The notes under the pieces are model-generated. The model searched no databases, had not been told where the DNA came from, and saw only the letters and a list, made by a program, of their open reading frames with translations. Position numbers and translations under genes: made by a program. From Pseudopithomyces maydicus (taxonomy: Eukaryota; Ascomycota; Dothideomycetes; Pleosporales; Didymosphaeriaceae): a stretch of DNA of 64,000 nucleotides. Every line of letters begins with the position of its first letter. Position 1 is the first letter of the stretch. The stretch lies in assembly GCA_026873275.1 (NCBI GenBank), contig JANTUC010000009.1, positions 1,426,001-1,490,000 on the forward strand. Direction: 5' to 3'. Positions 44,465 to 57,620 of this stretch are shown one piece after another.

Positions 44465-45078
44465 TGTCGACACGAATACGAACGTTGATATATGAATTGC
44501 AGTGTTACGCAAGATGTGGTCTCAAGGGAGGGAACAGGCGAGGAATTTGCGATATCGGAAATGAAAACGTTAGTCTTTCAGGGTATCATAGTAATAGAAA
44601 ACTGCGGAGCGTCAAAAACGAGCGAATTCACAACAGCTAAATACGTGATCTTTATCTATACTTCCGCGCCGCGGCTTGCCTGTGGCTCCCAAACGTGGTT
44701 GGGTTTGCTTTTGGGAGGCCTATCAAGCTAGCGCGTTTACATGTACCGGGTCGGGCTCGGCCGGCACGTGGCTGACGGAGAGCCGGCGGTGGCCGACGAG
44801 ATAGGATCTCACGACACATCTCAACTCCAAGGAGCTGAGGTGCGACGGCATCTACTGATGACCGCCCATGGTCAATGGTCGATGGTCGCGCGGTTTGGAT
44901 GCATTAGGGCTTAGACACACTACCATGTTACACTGCAGCACTGTCCCTATGACCGGTGGATGTGGGGGCTGTGTAGTAGTATATTCATACCCAGCCTGGA
45001 GCCAGCCATGAACCGTCATCGAAATGACCTCCGAGCCATTTGTGTGCCGTCGTATCGCAAAGGAACCAGTTTTCCAAA
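44465..45078. promoter_or_regulatory. Divergent intergenic region, GUD1 / HET-domain gene
   Basis: 614 bp between starts at 44464 (minus) and 45079 (plus), including both promoters. GC-rich around 44690-44800. No additional gene recognised. Confidence 0.5.
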
Positions 45079-45894
45079 ATGAGCGAATTCCAATACGCCC
45101 CGTTGGACCTTGGGGCGCGCTCCTTTCGGCTTTTACGCCTCTTGCACGGATCTGACGAGGACATCGAGTGCGAGATCTTTGAGGCCGTCTTCCAAGACGA
45201 AGACCTGATACCCTACGAGGCTCTTTCGTATGCATGGGGAAATCTAGAGACGCCGCACGCCATCAAGCTGAACAATAAGCGCCTGGCCATCACAGAGAAT
45301 CTGCACGTTGCGCTGAAGCACCTACGCATTGAAGATGAAGACCGAATCATGTGGATAGATGCTGTATGCATTGATCAGAAAAATAAAAGGGAGAGGGGTC
45401 ATCAAGTTCAACAAATGGGGGACATATATTCCCGGGCAGAACAAGTGATATTCTGGCTGGGTCCTGCTACACCCGAGACAGACTTGGTCATGTCAGCTTT
45501 GAAAAGACTGGAGCATCTATCGCGCGAGCATACATCTACCAGCTGGCTTCTGTCAGATAAAGAGTGGTTAAAACCCTGGGCAAAATCTCAGCCCGGTTGG
45601 AATGCTGTTCATATTCAGCAGCGGAATGGGTTAATCCAATTGCTGCAGCGGCCTTGGTTCGAGAGGGTATGGATTTTGCAAGAAGTGGCAAATGCAAGGA
45701 GAGCTGTTGTTTGTGTAGGTGATAAAGTGGTCGCGTCAAGCGTTCTGGCTCTTGCCCCAGCAATGTTTGATATTGATCGCGGAAGGTCAAAGCACATAGT
45801 TACGACGACTTCAACGTTAGCTATCGAGGATTTACGTCGCAGTTGGCACTTCCAGGCGGTGCTTGATATTTGTTTGAAGGAGCAGCTAGGATAA
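45079..45894 (+). CDS. HET-domain (heterokaryon incompatibility) protein, C-terminally truncated
   Basis: The N-terminal HET domain is well preserved: PYEALSYAWGN, the block RIMWIDAVCIDQKNKRERGHQVQQM, YSRAEQVIFWLGPAT and RPWFERVWILQEVANAR. The ATG at 45079 gives 271 aa. HET proteins are commonly 500-800 aa, with a variable C-terminal region. Here the frame stops at 45892-45894, and normal-composition sequence ends about 60 bp later at the edge of the AT-rich repeat block. This suggests the C-terminal half was lost to repeat insertion or rearrangement. No TM or signal peptide. HET domains trigger incompatibility cell death when paired with a partner; whether this truncated copy still works is unknown. 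Confidence 0.88.
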   Translation: MSEFQYAPLDLGARSFRLLRLLHGSDEDIECEIFEAVFQDEDLIPYEALSYAWGNLETPHAIKLNNKRLAITENLHVALKHLRIEDEDRIMWIDAVCIDQKNKRERGHQVQQMGDIYSRAEQVIFWLGPATPETDLVMSALKRLEHLSREHTSTSWLLSDKEWLKPWAKSQPGWNAVHIQQRNGLIQLLQRPWFERVWILQEVANARRAVVCVGDKVVASSVLALAPAMFDIDRGRSKHIVTTTSTLAIEDLRRSWHFQAVLDICLKEQLG

Positions 45895-46536
45895 GACTGG
45901 GCACGTGATTGACCCAGCCACCCTATTTCCTTATACTATATATGCCTAGCCTCTCCATAGTACTACTAATATAATTAAGGAATATCTAACTATCTACTAT
46001 ACCTTTTAATAAGTTATAAGCCCAGAGCCTGCGTAAATTCCGCTAAATTATTTTTATAGATAGTAAATTAAAAATATCACTTATAAAACTCTAGATAAAA
46101 CTTTTTAGTTATTTTAAAAGCTATAAAGCCTTAAAAAAATTATATCTTCTTTAATAACTATACGTAATGCAGATACTATTAAAATATCTAAATAAAATAG
46201 GTTAATCTCTTACTATGCGAACTAAAATTCCTAAGGATATATTTATCCTTTACAACTCTATATATATAGTTAAATAAAAATCCTTTATATAATAAGCAAC
46301 TAATCTATCCTTATAAAAAATTATTATTAGTAGCCTACTACGTCTAGAGATAAAAGAATTAAAATATTTTTAATACCTTAAAAAGAATAGCTAGACTAGT
46401 AATAGGAATTATAGTACTAAACTACTAACTAGTCCCTATATTTTTTAAAATACTAACCTCCTACTAGCCTTCTATATATAGACCTAATTAGCCTTTCTAT
46501 TACTAATAATACCTCTAATTTATATATAGACTGTCT

Positions 46537-46887
46537 TGTCACGGGACAGGTCGGTATCAGGTTACACCTTAGTAGTACACAATTAGCAGGCGGTAGAAGG
46601 ATCAGCTATTAGAATAAATTAAGAGTATTAATAATAGCGGTAGTATAGGATAGGTAAATAAATAAGTAGAATTAAAAATAGCTATTAAATTATTTTATTA
46701 ATATAGAATAACTATCTACGATAGGCAGTTACTAAATAGATAGATTAATTTAATAAAATATAATTTAAAGAGCTACTAAAGGTTTAATTATATAAAAAGA
46801 ATTTCTTTTTAGTAATATTTTAGTAGCTTAGCTACCTAAGCTTTTATTTAATTAAATATAATTAACTCTTTAGGCTGTATTATAATA
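46537..46887 (-). mobile_element. 351-bp LTR, family 1 (RIPed), 3' LTR of the minus-strand gypsy remnant
   Basis: Matched by a second copy at 60685-61537 in opposite orientation. The plus-strand left end reads TGTCACGGGACAGG. The other end (CTGTATTATAATA, ending 46887) is the RIPed form of an intact CTGCGCCGTGACA seen, in complement, in the other copy. Adjacent to it on the inner side, at 46891-46900, is a polypurine tract on the minus strand (AAAAGGGGAG), as expected immediately before a 3' LTR. Confidence 0.75.
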
Positions 46888-49800
46888 ATACTCCCCTTTT
46901 AAATTAATACTTTTATAAGACGACCTATTTAGGGCTAAATTTAATTAAATACTTATAATAAAAGTTTTTAATTAGCTTAGCAGCGCCTTTTAGGTACTTA
47001 ATAGGCTTAAAAGTATAATTTAAATACCCTACCTATTTAATAATATAATATAAGTATAACTTACTTCTACCGCAGCGCTTCTAATAGGAATTAATAATTT
47101 TTTTAATTTTAAACTATTTAATACTATCTATTTTAATAGGTAGTAGTAGAGACTAGCGTTATCTAAGTATAGAATCTTTAAATATAGGTTTTAGTAGGCT
47201 TATATTAAATATAAAATATATCCTTATAGTAGTAGGCAGCTATAATTTATAGGTATAAATACTAATTATCTTTTTAATAATAAATAGGCTTAGATTCTTC
47301 TAATCTAGCTTTTTCTAAGGATATAAGGTCTAGATATTTTTTATATTAAACTAAACCTTCTTTTTAGAATAATAGTAATAGGTAGGTTTCCTCTTTTAAT
47401 TAGTATAGCTCTTCTATTAAGCTTAAATAGTAGTAATTTTAATTTTATAATACTTATAAATCTTTTTTATTTAATTAGTAAATAGGGCAGTATTTTATAT
47501 AATAGGGCAGGTATTAGGTTAGACTAATTTAAATTTAAATTAAGATTTAAATCTATACAGAGTGAAGAACGGGGAGATATATATAATCTTAAAAACTTAA
47601 TTATTATTAGCGAACTTAGTAGAGGCAAGTTAATTATATTAATTATTCTAAAGATAGAATATATACACTCTTAAATACTACTTTAAAATTATATTTATTC
47701 TTTTAGTTTAGCTATTAGACTTAGGATATTAAGTAGTAAATAGTTATATATAAGTATTTAGCAGCTTATAAAGGTACTTTTAAAAAATAAATATAAATTA
47801 GATACTTCTATTAGATACTATAATTTTAGACAGACTATATAGTCTTTAAATATTATTTTAGAATAGATAGGCTAGAGTCTTAGCATTATAAGTCCTTTTA
47901 TAAAGGATTAATTAGCAGAACTTAGTAAATTAGTAAATTATTATTAGTATAGTATTAAACCCGCTGCTCTTAAGTAGATAAGTAATAAAATTTATTAATA
48001 AGTATTTCTATACTTTTCTAAGTATAGAGAGTAGTTTTAAAACACCTTAATAATTTTCTTTAAAGGGTATAATCTTTTAGCAGGTCTAGCAGTTTCAGAT
48101 TTAGTAATTTATATACTTTATTATATTAAGTTAGTAAAAGCTTTATAATAGTAGCTTATAGGTTTTTAAGCGTCTAAAGTATCTAATAAACTAATTATTA
48201 TATATCTCTTATAGTAGTGTCGCCTTTAGGTCGTCTAAGTTAGGTATATATAATTAATTCTTATAGAATAGCAGGCCTAAATCTTATAAGTATTTAACTA
48301 GAATTATTAGTAGGTACTTACTAGCGTTTTTATTTAATATTTTTAGTATCTTGCTAGATAGGGGTCTAATTTATATATAATTCTTAGAGACTCTCTTATC
48401 TAGTTAGACAGAGATAGTAGTAAGTTATTAAAAATAGGTATTATTAGCTAGTTAGCGCCTATAGTAATTAAATAAAATTTAGTATACTTATATTAGCTAT
48501 TTAGTTATGCAATAAACTTAATAAGAAAGTCTTTTAAGCTACTATACTTTAGTACTATTTAACTTTAATATAAGAGGTATTTATCCCCCTCTTTAAGTAA
48601 ATTCTTTAATCTCTTAGTTAGGCTATTAGGCTTAACTCCTTACTTTTTAGTTAGTAGATAATCTTAAAGTTAAATCTAAATAAGAATTTAGATTATTTAG
48701 CTTAGTAGTAATTTAGTTTCTTTATAAATATAAAGTACTTTAAATTGTAGTAATTAGTTAGGATTTATATCTTATACTAGCTTATTTCTAGCTTAATAGA
48801 CTATTCCTTTAAGTAGTGTATAATTATAAGGAGCTCCTTATTATATATTTTATAATTATACTTAGTAGGCGTTATCTTCTTTAAAAAAAGTAATAGAATA
48901 TAGTTCACCCTCCTTATTATACTGTAATAGGACACTAGCTACTATATAGTTTAATATATTTATTTTTAGGATAGTAGGCTTATCCTAGTTAAAGTGCTTT
49001 AATATAGAATTAAAAATAAAGGCCCTTTTTAGTTTCTTAAAGGCCTCTTAGTAGGCAGAAATCTAAATAAATAAAATATCTTTTCTCTCTAAGGTAGTAA
49101 TAGGGGCTAGGATTTAAAAGAAGTTCTTAATCTATTTATAATAGAATCTAGTAAATCTAGTAAATAACTTTATATTAATAACTATCTTAGGTAGTCTTTA
49201 GTCTACTATTATTTTAATCTTAGTAAAGTCTATCTTTACGCCTTTAGCACCTACTATAAATCCTAAATAAATTACTTTTATTATAAAGAAATTATATTTT
49301 AATAATTTCACATATAGCTGGTTCTAATATAGAACCTCTAAGATTACTTAAATATATTATATATACTCCTTTCTTATCTTACTGTGGATTAAGATATTAT
49401 CTAAGTAGACTTAATAGAATAAGTTAATATATAGATATAAAATATTATTTATAAAGCGTTGTTAGATTATAGGCGCTCTAATTAATTTAAAAGGTATTAC
49501 TAGTAACTTAAAAAGTCTAAACTTAGTATAGAAGGCAGTAAGGTACTTAAAATCTTTTTTAATTTAAATATTATTAAATACAGCTACTATATTAATCTTT
49601 AAAAAATACTTTATATTCTATAGGCTATTTAGGATCTCTTTAATTAAAGGTAGTAGGTATTAATTCTTCTCTAATACCCTATTTAATCCTTAATAGTTTA
49701 TACAGAGGCGTAGGCTTCTATTAGGTTTAAATATAAATAGTATAGATAATAAGGGAAGAGATAAGCTAGATTAAATAAATTCTTTATATAAATTTTCCTT

Positions 49801-51086
49801 AAGCCACTCCTTTAGTACTAGGAGCTAATTTTATAATATTAGGTATAAAGGCCCTTAAGGGGCAACTTAGCCCTTTATTAGTTTAATATTATAATTATAT
49901 AATTAATAGGGTAATAGCTTTTTAACCTCCTTTAAGCTAAATATATTAAAGTAGTCCTCTAACTTAGCTAATAGCTTAGTAATAAGTATAATCTTTTAGA
50001 GCTCTGCTAAGTCTTTTAAAGCAGTATTTATTTATTCTAATAATACTTAGTATATAATTATATCTTATTAGATATACATACTTACAGCTCTTAGAGATAT
50101 AGGCTAAATATTTAATTTTACTAGCTTAAGGTCTATAGTAAGGCAGATAATATCCCTAAGATAAGTAATATTCTTAGGATAATTCTTTAGCAGGATATTA
50201 AAGACAGCTTATATATATAATAACTTTAGTAGTATATTATAGTACTTCTAGTAGTACCTACTACTAAATATTATAATACCTTTTTAAACTTCAGTTTAGG
50301 GTTATACAGTTTCAACTAGAGGATATTTAGAATAATTAAGTAGTAAAATAAGTTAGTAATAAATAGGAAAGCTTCCTTCTCTAAATAATTATATATTTTT
50401 AAATTAGTAACTAGAAAGTAAATTATAGTAATAGATTCTTCTCCCTTCTATTAAAATTAAGTAGGGGTATAGGTGTCTTTATTAGCTCTAGTTAATAGCC
50501 TCTAAATATAGTCTAATTTTTATTAATAAAGGCTACTCCTTTAGCTCTAAAGTTAGTTATAATATAGATAAGTAGTGTATAAGCTTTTTATTCTAATAAA
50601 ACTTCTTATACTATAAGTTAAGTATAGTTTCTCCTTCTTTTCTCTAAGTCTTTATTTAAAAAGGTCTTATATAATTTTATAGTAATATTAATAATAGTAG
50701 GGTATATATTTAGCGCTTAATTATAACTTAGATTAAAACTATTTCTTTTATTAAAAAGCAGCAGAAGGATATAAACAATAAAGATAAATAATTTCTTTTT
50801 AACTAAAGACTAAGGCTATAGGTAGGGCTATAAAAAAATTAAATATATAGCCTTTACACAGCTAAACTAGTCTAATAGAGATAGATTATAGGTAGTTAGT
50901 AACTAAGTATTCCTTTATTTTATAATAAAAGCACTCTCCTCGCTCTTTATATCTATTAATATTATAACTCTAGTAACTCTAGTTCTAGTATTAGCGAGTA
51001 GTACTAAGGTCTATAAAATTAAAATTAAGTATACACTAATTATAGCTCAACTAGGGAATAGATATAAAAATAATTTAGTATTATAT
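46888..51086 (-). mobile_element. Ty3/gypsy retroelement remnant 1 (internal region)
   Basis: Minus-strand internal region bounded on the left by the family-1 LTR and polypurine tract and cut on the right by the family-2 LTR at 51087. At 49410-49198 a reverse transcriptase segment is legible: YLDN-ILIHS where YLDD is expected, then LYVKLLKYNFF, YLGFIVGAKGVKIDF and TKIK. Several in-frame stops occur at positions that normally encode Gln, typical of RIP. No complete protein remains. Confidence 0.75.
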
Positions 51087-51603
51087 TATTATAACCACGA
51101 GGGTAGCTAGTCCTAGAGGTTAAGGTTAGTTCTTAAGTAGGAGCAACTTATAAAGGGAGAAGAGTTATTAACTGCATAAGCAGATTAATAGAGTAGTTAG
51201 TATTAGTATTATAAATAATACTAAATTAATAAGGAGGCCTGAGTAAATCTAAATAATAAATTAATAAATAGGTTAAATATAAATATCTAGTAGAATACTC
51301 AAGTCTCTATATATATAACTAGTCCTATAAGTCCTATTATCCTATAAGTCCTAAAATCCTATAAGTCCTAAAATCCTATAAGTCCTAAAATCCTATATTT
51401 GTATATAACTGTGCCTTATTAGTTCCTATATTTTTATTTATTTTATAAGTCTTAAAATCCCGTGCAGGACTTTAGTCTATATATTATATATAATAATTAG
51501 GACTAATATTAATTATATATTCTAAGCGATCTAAGATCCAGCAGCTAAAAGTAGAAGTAATTATAATAATAAGCTTCTACTCTACTTTATATAAATTATA
51601 ATA
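51087..51603 (-). mobile_element. 517-bp LTR, family 2 (RIPed), 3' LTR of gypsy remnant 2
   Basis: The same length and sequence layout recur in the copy at 62579-63095 (opposite orientation), with a partial copy at 57371-57620. The ends read TATTATAA and TTATAATA, the expected RIPed form of a TG...CA LTR with short terminal inverted repeats. It contains a four-copy 17-nt tandem array (51324-51391). Confidence 0.8.
51324..51391 (+). repeat. 17-nt tandem array inside the family-2 LTR
   Basis: Four copies of CCTATAAGTCCTAAAAT (the first reads CCTATAAGTCCTATTAT), followed by a partial fifth. A diverged version is present in the other full copy near 62790-62860, so the array is an original part of this LTR. 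Confidence 0.8.
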
Positions 51604-54600
51604 TTATCTTCTTCCTCTCTATTCTTATATCCTTATAAGTGCACTAAAATCCCGTTCTACTTAATTCTATTATTATTAAGCTAATTATCTCAAGAAGGAC
51701 GCTGTTTACGTTATAGTTACTTATATATACTATATTAAGAAGTTATTACCTTATTATCTATTATCCTTATATAAGAAGTGCACGAACTGCGTAAGATTTA
51801 GTATTTAAAAATATAAATTAGAGGAGGTACCTTTACCTAATTATTTTAAAATTAATTAGGAAATAGAGCGCTTAGAAAAATTAAAAATAGAAGAAGAGAT
51901 AAAGTTATATATTAAAAAGGAGTTAGTAAAAGCTACTTTATTATATATATAATAGGCTTATAAGAAGATAAGCTGTCTATAGAAGTAATATAAGCTTTTT
52001 TAATAGAAAGAATAAGAATTATTTAATAAAAAAATATTAATTATAGACAAATTAGAGCGCTTAAAAGTATAAGAGAAATTAGCATTAATAGTTGCTTCTA
52101 TTAATCTATAAGCTACTTTAGGAGTTAAGGTAATTAATTAGTCCTTTATTTAGGGGTCCCCTAGTCCTCTTACTGACGCCTAAGTATATTATTTTTAAAA
52201 ATATATATATAATAAGTTATATTTATTCCTTTTTAACCTTTACTGCAGGAATTAACTAACTATTAATTTATAGTTTCTTAGATTTCTAACTAATTCCTAG
52301 GTATTTTCGCTGTTAGGATACCCTTTTTATTTAATAAGGAATTCTTCTATTTCTTAATACTAATTATATTATATATTAAGTATCTTTTTAACTTTGAATT
52401 CTATTTCTTCCTTAATTTAGTAATAAAAGGTAATTTAAATTAGCGTTTCTAGGTCTGCTGGTTCCAATAATAATATATAAAATATTAAGTATATCTTTAT
52501 ATCTGGCGATAGTTCTAACTTATAGTTTACTAATAATATCTATTTAGAAATAAAAAATAGTCCAACCTTAATATAATTTAATTTTTTATATTTCTTCTTT
52601 TGTGTGCGAAAATTCTTTATAAATAAGTATATTTTATCCCCCTTCTTTAGCTGAGGTACTGTTTTTTATTTCTTATTAATATAGGAGATCGTTTATTATT
52701 AAAACTTTTTAAAATTTTTTTATAATTCTTTATATATTTATTTTATAATTTTTATAGTTTTCTCTGCTTCTGCTGTGTTAATAACCATTAGTAAAACTTA
52801 ATTAAAGAGATATAAATACTTTTTATAATTTATATAGTATAGTGTAATTCTAATTATTACTAATTCTTTATTATTATATACTATCTATACTAAAAGTAGT
52901 AATAAAACCTAATTATTTTTCTTCTTATTACAGTAGATGCGTAGGTACATTTCTATAGTCTAGTTAGTATATTCTATTTATCTATTTATTTATAGGTAAT
53001 AAGCTATTAATAGCTTTTATTTTATTCTAATAAGTACTATAAGCGTTATTTAATAATTTAATATAAAGAGTTTATCTCTATTACTAATAATTATCCTTAG
53101 TATACCGTAGTATTTTATAAGTCTATTAAATATAAGATATTCTAGCTAGTCTGCAGTGCATTCCTTTTTATAGAATATTATTTTAGTATACTTTATAAAT
53201 TTATTTATAATAACTAATATTATATTATACTTAACTTCCGTAGCTAAGTCTGTAAATCCTAGTAATTTAATAATAAAATCTATAGTAATGTCTTCCTATA
53301 GTACTATAAGTATTTTAATAGCTTATATTTCTCTATACTTTAAATATATTATATATTTATTCCTTTAGCAGTCTACGCACTTTCTAATATAAATAATTAT
53401 AATTTCTTTAATTCCTTTAAAGTTATAGTTTTATTAGATTAGTTCTATTATTTTACTAATTCTAGGATATCCGTAAAGAGGGTTATTATAATATTATTAT
53501 ATTACCTCCTTCTATTGTTCCTTTAGTACATCTTTAGTAATTATTATTAGTTAGTTAAATTTTACTATAGGTCCTAGCAATTCATTCTTATTTTCTTTAA
53601 GGATTACTAAATATATCTTAATTTTATTTTCTATAAGATCTTTTCTTTTATTAAGAGTATCTACTCATCCATTCTCTTTTTTAGTATATATAGGATTTTA
53701 AATTTATACTATCTAAAGGCTTCTAACTATCGCGCTTATTACGGTGTTAATTCTTTTATTATTATAAATTATAACAGGTTCTTATAATTTATAAAGATTA
53801 TAAGTTTTAAGTATTTATATATATAGATTCTCTAGTGCTTAAATACTTTAATAATAATATATAATTCTTTATTATAGATATCGTAGCGTGTTTCTATATT
53901 AATAAACTTATAAGAGTAGTAAGTAATAAAGTACTATTATCTATCTTTTTTTATTTTATATATACTTTAATAGCTAAGTCGCTTATATTAATCTTTATAT
54001 ATAATAGTTTATTACTTCTAAAAGTAACTAGGACTGGTGCACTAATACTTACTTATACTAATTATTTAAAAGCTTAATCGCATTATTCTATTTATTTAAA
54101 TACTATATCTTTCTTAATTAGTGCCGTTAAGGGTATAGTAATTTTAGAGTAATCCTTAATAAATTATCTTATTAAATCTATAAAATCCTAGGAATTCTCG
54201 CATATCTTCTATAATTTTTAGGATTAGCTATACTTATATAGTTTTAATTTTATCTAGACTTATACTAAAGTCTTTTATATTAATAACGTGTCTTAGGAAC
54301 TCTAATTTTATAATATAAAATTTATATTTTTTTAGTTTAATCCTTAGATAGACTTTTTGTAAAGCTCTTAATATAATTTTAATATACTCTATATATTCTC
54401 GCTTATTTTCTAAATATATAAGGATGTTGTTTAAGTAGGCAACTATAAAGATATTAAAGTAGTTTCTAAGCATATTATTAATTAATTCCTAGAATATTAC
54501 TGGTGCATTAGTTAGTCCAAACAGTATAATTATATACTTAAATAGGCTATATTATAATCTAAATACTATCTTTTATTCTTTATTTTCTTTTATTTTAATA

Positions 54601-57370
54601 AGGTAGTATTTATCTCTTAAGTCTATAGCTATAAATATCTTAGCTCTTAAAAGTCTATCTTATAATTCTAATATATTTAGTAACAAGTATCTATTCTTAA
54701 TTATAATATTATTAAGTGCTTAATAGTTAATATATAGTTATAGTTCTTTATTTTTCTTAAGTATAAATATAAATAGACTTACTATAAGTAACTTTAATTC
54801 TTATATATATCCTTTATTAAGATTCTTCTTAATAAAATCCTTTTCTTATTAGAGTTCTTTTTCTAACTTATTATATAATAGTCTAAAGGGTAGTGTTTTC
54901 CCTTCTTCTAGATTAATTATATAATTCTAAAATTAATATTTAAGTAAATTTGCTTTTCCTTCCTCTTCCTAAAATAAATAACTCTATTCTTTATATTTAT
55001 TAAGGATATTATAAATTATATATTTCTTTTTTTATATTTCTTAATCTAGTAGTGCCTACTAGCGTCTATTAAGGGTAATTCTAGTTTATTAACTTTTTAT
55101 TATAAATTTAAATTATTAATTATGCTCTTATCCGCCATTAGCGTTATATAATATATAAATTCTAACTATAGTATATATTTATAATTCTTTATTAAAAGCT
55201 CTCTCTTTCCCTAATATATCTATAGGTTATACTTTTGTAGTTAGGGGATACCTAGGATTAAGTTATACTAATTTATATTTAAGATATCTAAAGTAATCCT
55301 CTCCTAGTACTTATAAATCTTAAGTGTTATTATAATCTTAAGTTATATATTTAATTATCCTAGTAATCAGCGTCTATTCGCAATATAAATAGTTAAAGGG
55401 ATTTTCTTAAATTATTCTTTAAGTTCGGCTCTTTAAATAGTTTTTTTAAAATAAAGTTCTTTTAGACTTTTAAATTTAATAAAGCTTTAATCTATATATC
55501 TTTATTAAGCGTTACTAGTAGCTTAATAAATAATACCTAGTTAGTTATTAGTATATTTAATTCTATTACAGCTCTACTAAGTCTATTTATTAATTTAAAA
55601 AAGACTACTTACCTTTCTTGCCTACTTATTTATATTTAAAGAATTTATTTACCTCTATTATATTAAGCTATTTATTTTTACTAAATCTAAATATAGTTTT
55701 AATTCTTATATACTTCTAGTAATCCTTGTGCAAGCATATCTACTAATATTTTTATATATATATATTATTAATAATAAGTATTATTATTATATTTTCTCCT
55801 TTAAAGTATCCTAGAAAGTATTATTAAGTTCACTTATTCTAGAGATATATATTATAATTATTAATTAGGTAGTTAAACTATTCCTATTAATAATAAAGCT
55901 ATTTAAAAAGAAATTAATATTCTTTTTTAGCCTTATAATAGATAGTACACTAGTTATAATTATATAGTTTCTAGTTAATATATATATATTTAGGATTTTA
56001 GTAGTCTAGTATATAATCCAGTTTATAGGTTTCTTTCTTATTTTTATAAACTTTTTATTTTAATTATCGTTAATACCTTTCTTATCCCTATTTAATATTA
56101 GTTTTACTAATATACTTAAGTCGCTGATTATCTAAGTATAGGACTAATTTTTTAAAAAGATTTTTATTCTATAATTAAAATTCTTCTTCTAAAGATTCCG
56201 TTTACATAAGTTTATTAAAATACTCTATAATATTAATTAGTTTAGTTTAAAGATATAGCGTAGGTGCTTACGCTTATATAGATTTAAAGTTATTAATAGA
56301 TTCTTTATATAAATCCTTATAAAGTTGTAAATCGTCTAAGTCTAAGTGTTTATTTAGGTCTATATTATTTATACTATTTATAATAATCTATTTATCTTTA
56401 TCGTCCTGATTGTTGGCGACGGTAATTATATTTAATTATTTAATAATTTTATTTTTAGATTTGCAGTTCCTAATAATATAACTTAATTTATTATAATTAA
56501 AATAAGTGCGTTACTCCTTTTAATTAAATAGGATCCCTTTTTAAGGTTTATTAAAGGCGCGCTTAAGTTTATTTAATCTATTAATATATTTAGAGACTTT
56601 ATTATATATTCTAATTTTCTTCTCCTTCTTTCTTACTATTATATTATCCAGTTCTATTAGCTGGTAGCCATAAGGGTCGTTTATAACCTATTATTTAATA
56701 GTAATTATATAGTAACTAGTTCGTCCGCTTAACTTATTATATATAGATTAGAATTTCCTATAACTTTTATATTTCTAGTATAATTTGTGCCATTCTATAT
56801 TAATTCTAATAGTTTTATTATAAAGTTTTTATATTATATTAATTGCAGCTCCGCTGCGTAGGAGTTCTTTATATATAAATTTTTTAAAACCTTATTTATA
56901 TATTTTACGTAGGGAATCGTCGTTCTAGTTAATTTATATAATATAGTGTTTAAATTTTGCGGTATACTTAGTTGCTAAGTATATTTATTAAAGGTATTAA
57001 ATAGCTTTTTTAGTGTAAGACTTTTTATTGGCTGAACTAAAGAGTTATTTAATTTAAATATAAAAGGTACTATAATTTTTAATAAGCTAGTTAATATTAT
57101 TTCCGTTTTAGTTTTCTGCTAAAAGATACACTTTAATATATAACTAAATCTAGTTAACTAGTTTATCTCTTATATATATAGCGGTAAAGATAACTTTATT
57201 CTTATCTTTTATATCCTTATTAACACAGTAGAAGTATAGGTTAAGTTAAAGTAGTTATATCTTAAGTTTATATTAGTCGCTATTATATAGGTCCAGTTTA
57301 GTAGTTTTATTATTAGGATTATTAAATAGGATAAGGTTATTAAAGTCGCTTATATTAAGGGTATTTAAAA
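51604..57370 (-). mobile_element. Ty3/gypsy retroelement remnant 2 (gag-pol internal region)
   Basis: Minus-strand order from right to left: gag with a degenerate CCHC zinc knuckle at 56504-56463 (spacing CX2CX4HX4C kept exactly, but two Cys and the His read Tyr, and only the last Cys survives). Reverse transcriptase is at 54473-54234 (AYLNNILIYLENKREY where YLDD is expected, then LRIKLKKYKFY and EFLRHVI). An integrase Zn-finger CxxC is at 53379-53368 (KCVDC). LTR family 2 flanks both sides, complete on the left and partial on the right. This is a full-length but RIP-inactivated element of about 6.3 kb. Confidence 0.8.
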
Positions 57371-57620
57371 TATTAAAACTATAAGGATAACTAGTCTTAG
57401 AGGTTAAAGTTAGTTCTCAGGCAAGAGTAACTTATAAAAAGAAAAGAATTATTAACTGCGTAAGCGGGTTAATAGGGTAGTTAGTATTAGTATTATAAAT
57501 AATACTAAATTAATAAGGAGGCCTAAGTAAATCCAAATAATAAATTAATAAATAGGTTAAATATAAGTATTTAAATTAATACTTAGGCTTCTATATATTT
57601 TATACTAGTCCTATTTACTG
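57371..57620 (-). mobile_element. Partial family-2 LTR (5' LTR end of gypsy remnant 2)
   Basis: Aligns to the inner half of the 517-bp LTR. Similarity is clear to about 57570 and weaker to about 57620, after which it is replaced by copia-like sequence, so the outer half of this LTR is missing. Confidence 0.65.

Noticed and set aside
54234..54473. 79-codon minus-strand frame as an independent gene
   Set aside because: It is a RIP-mutated fragment of a gypsy reverse transcriptase (YLNN in place of YLDD), already covered by the retroelement feature.
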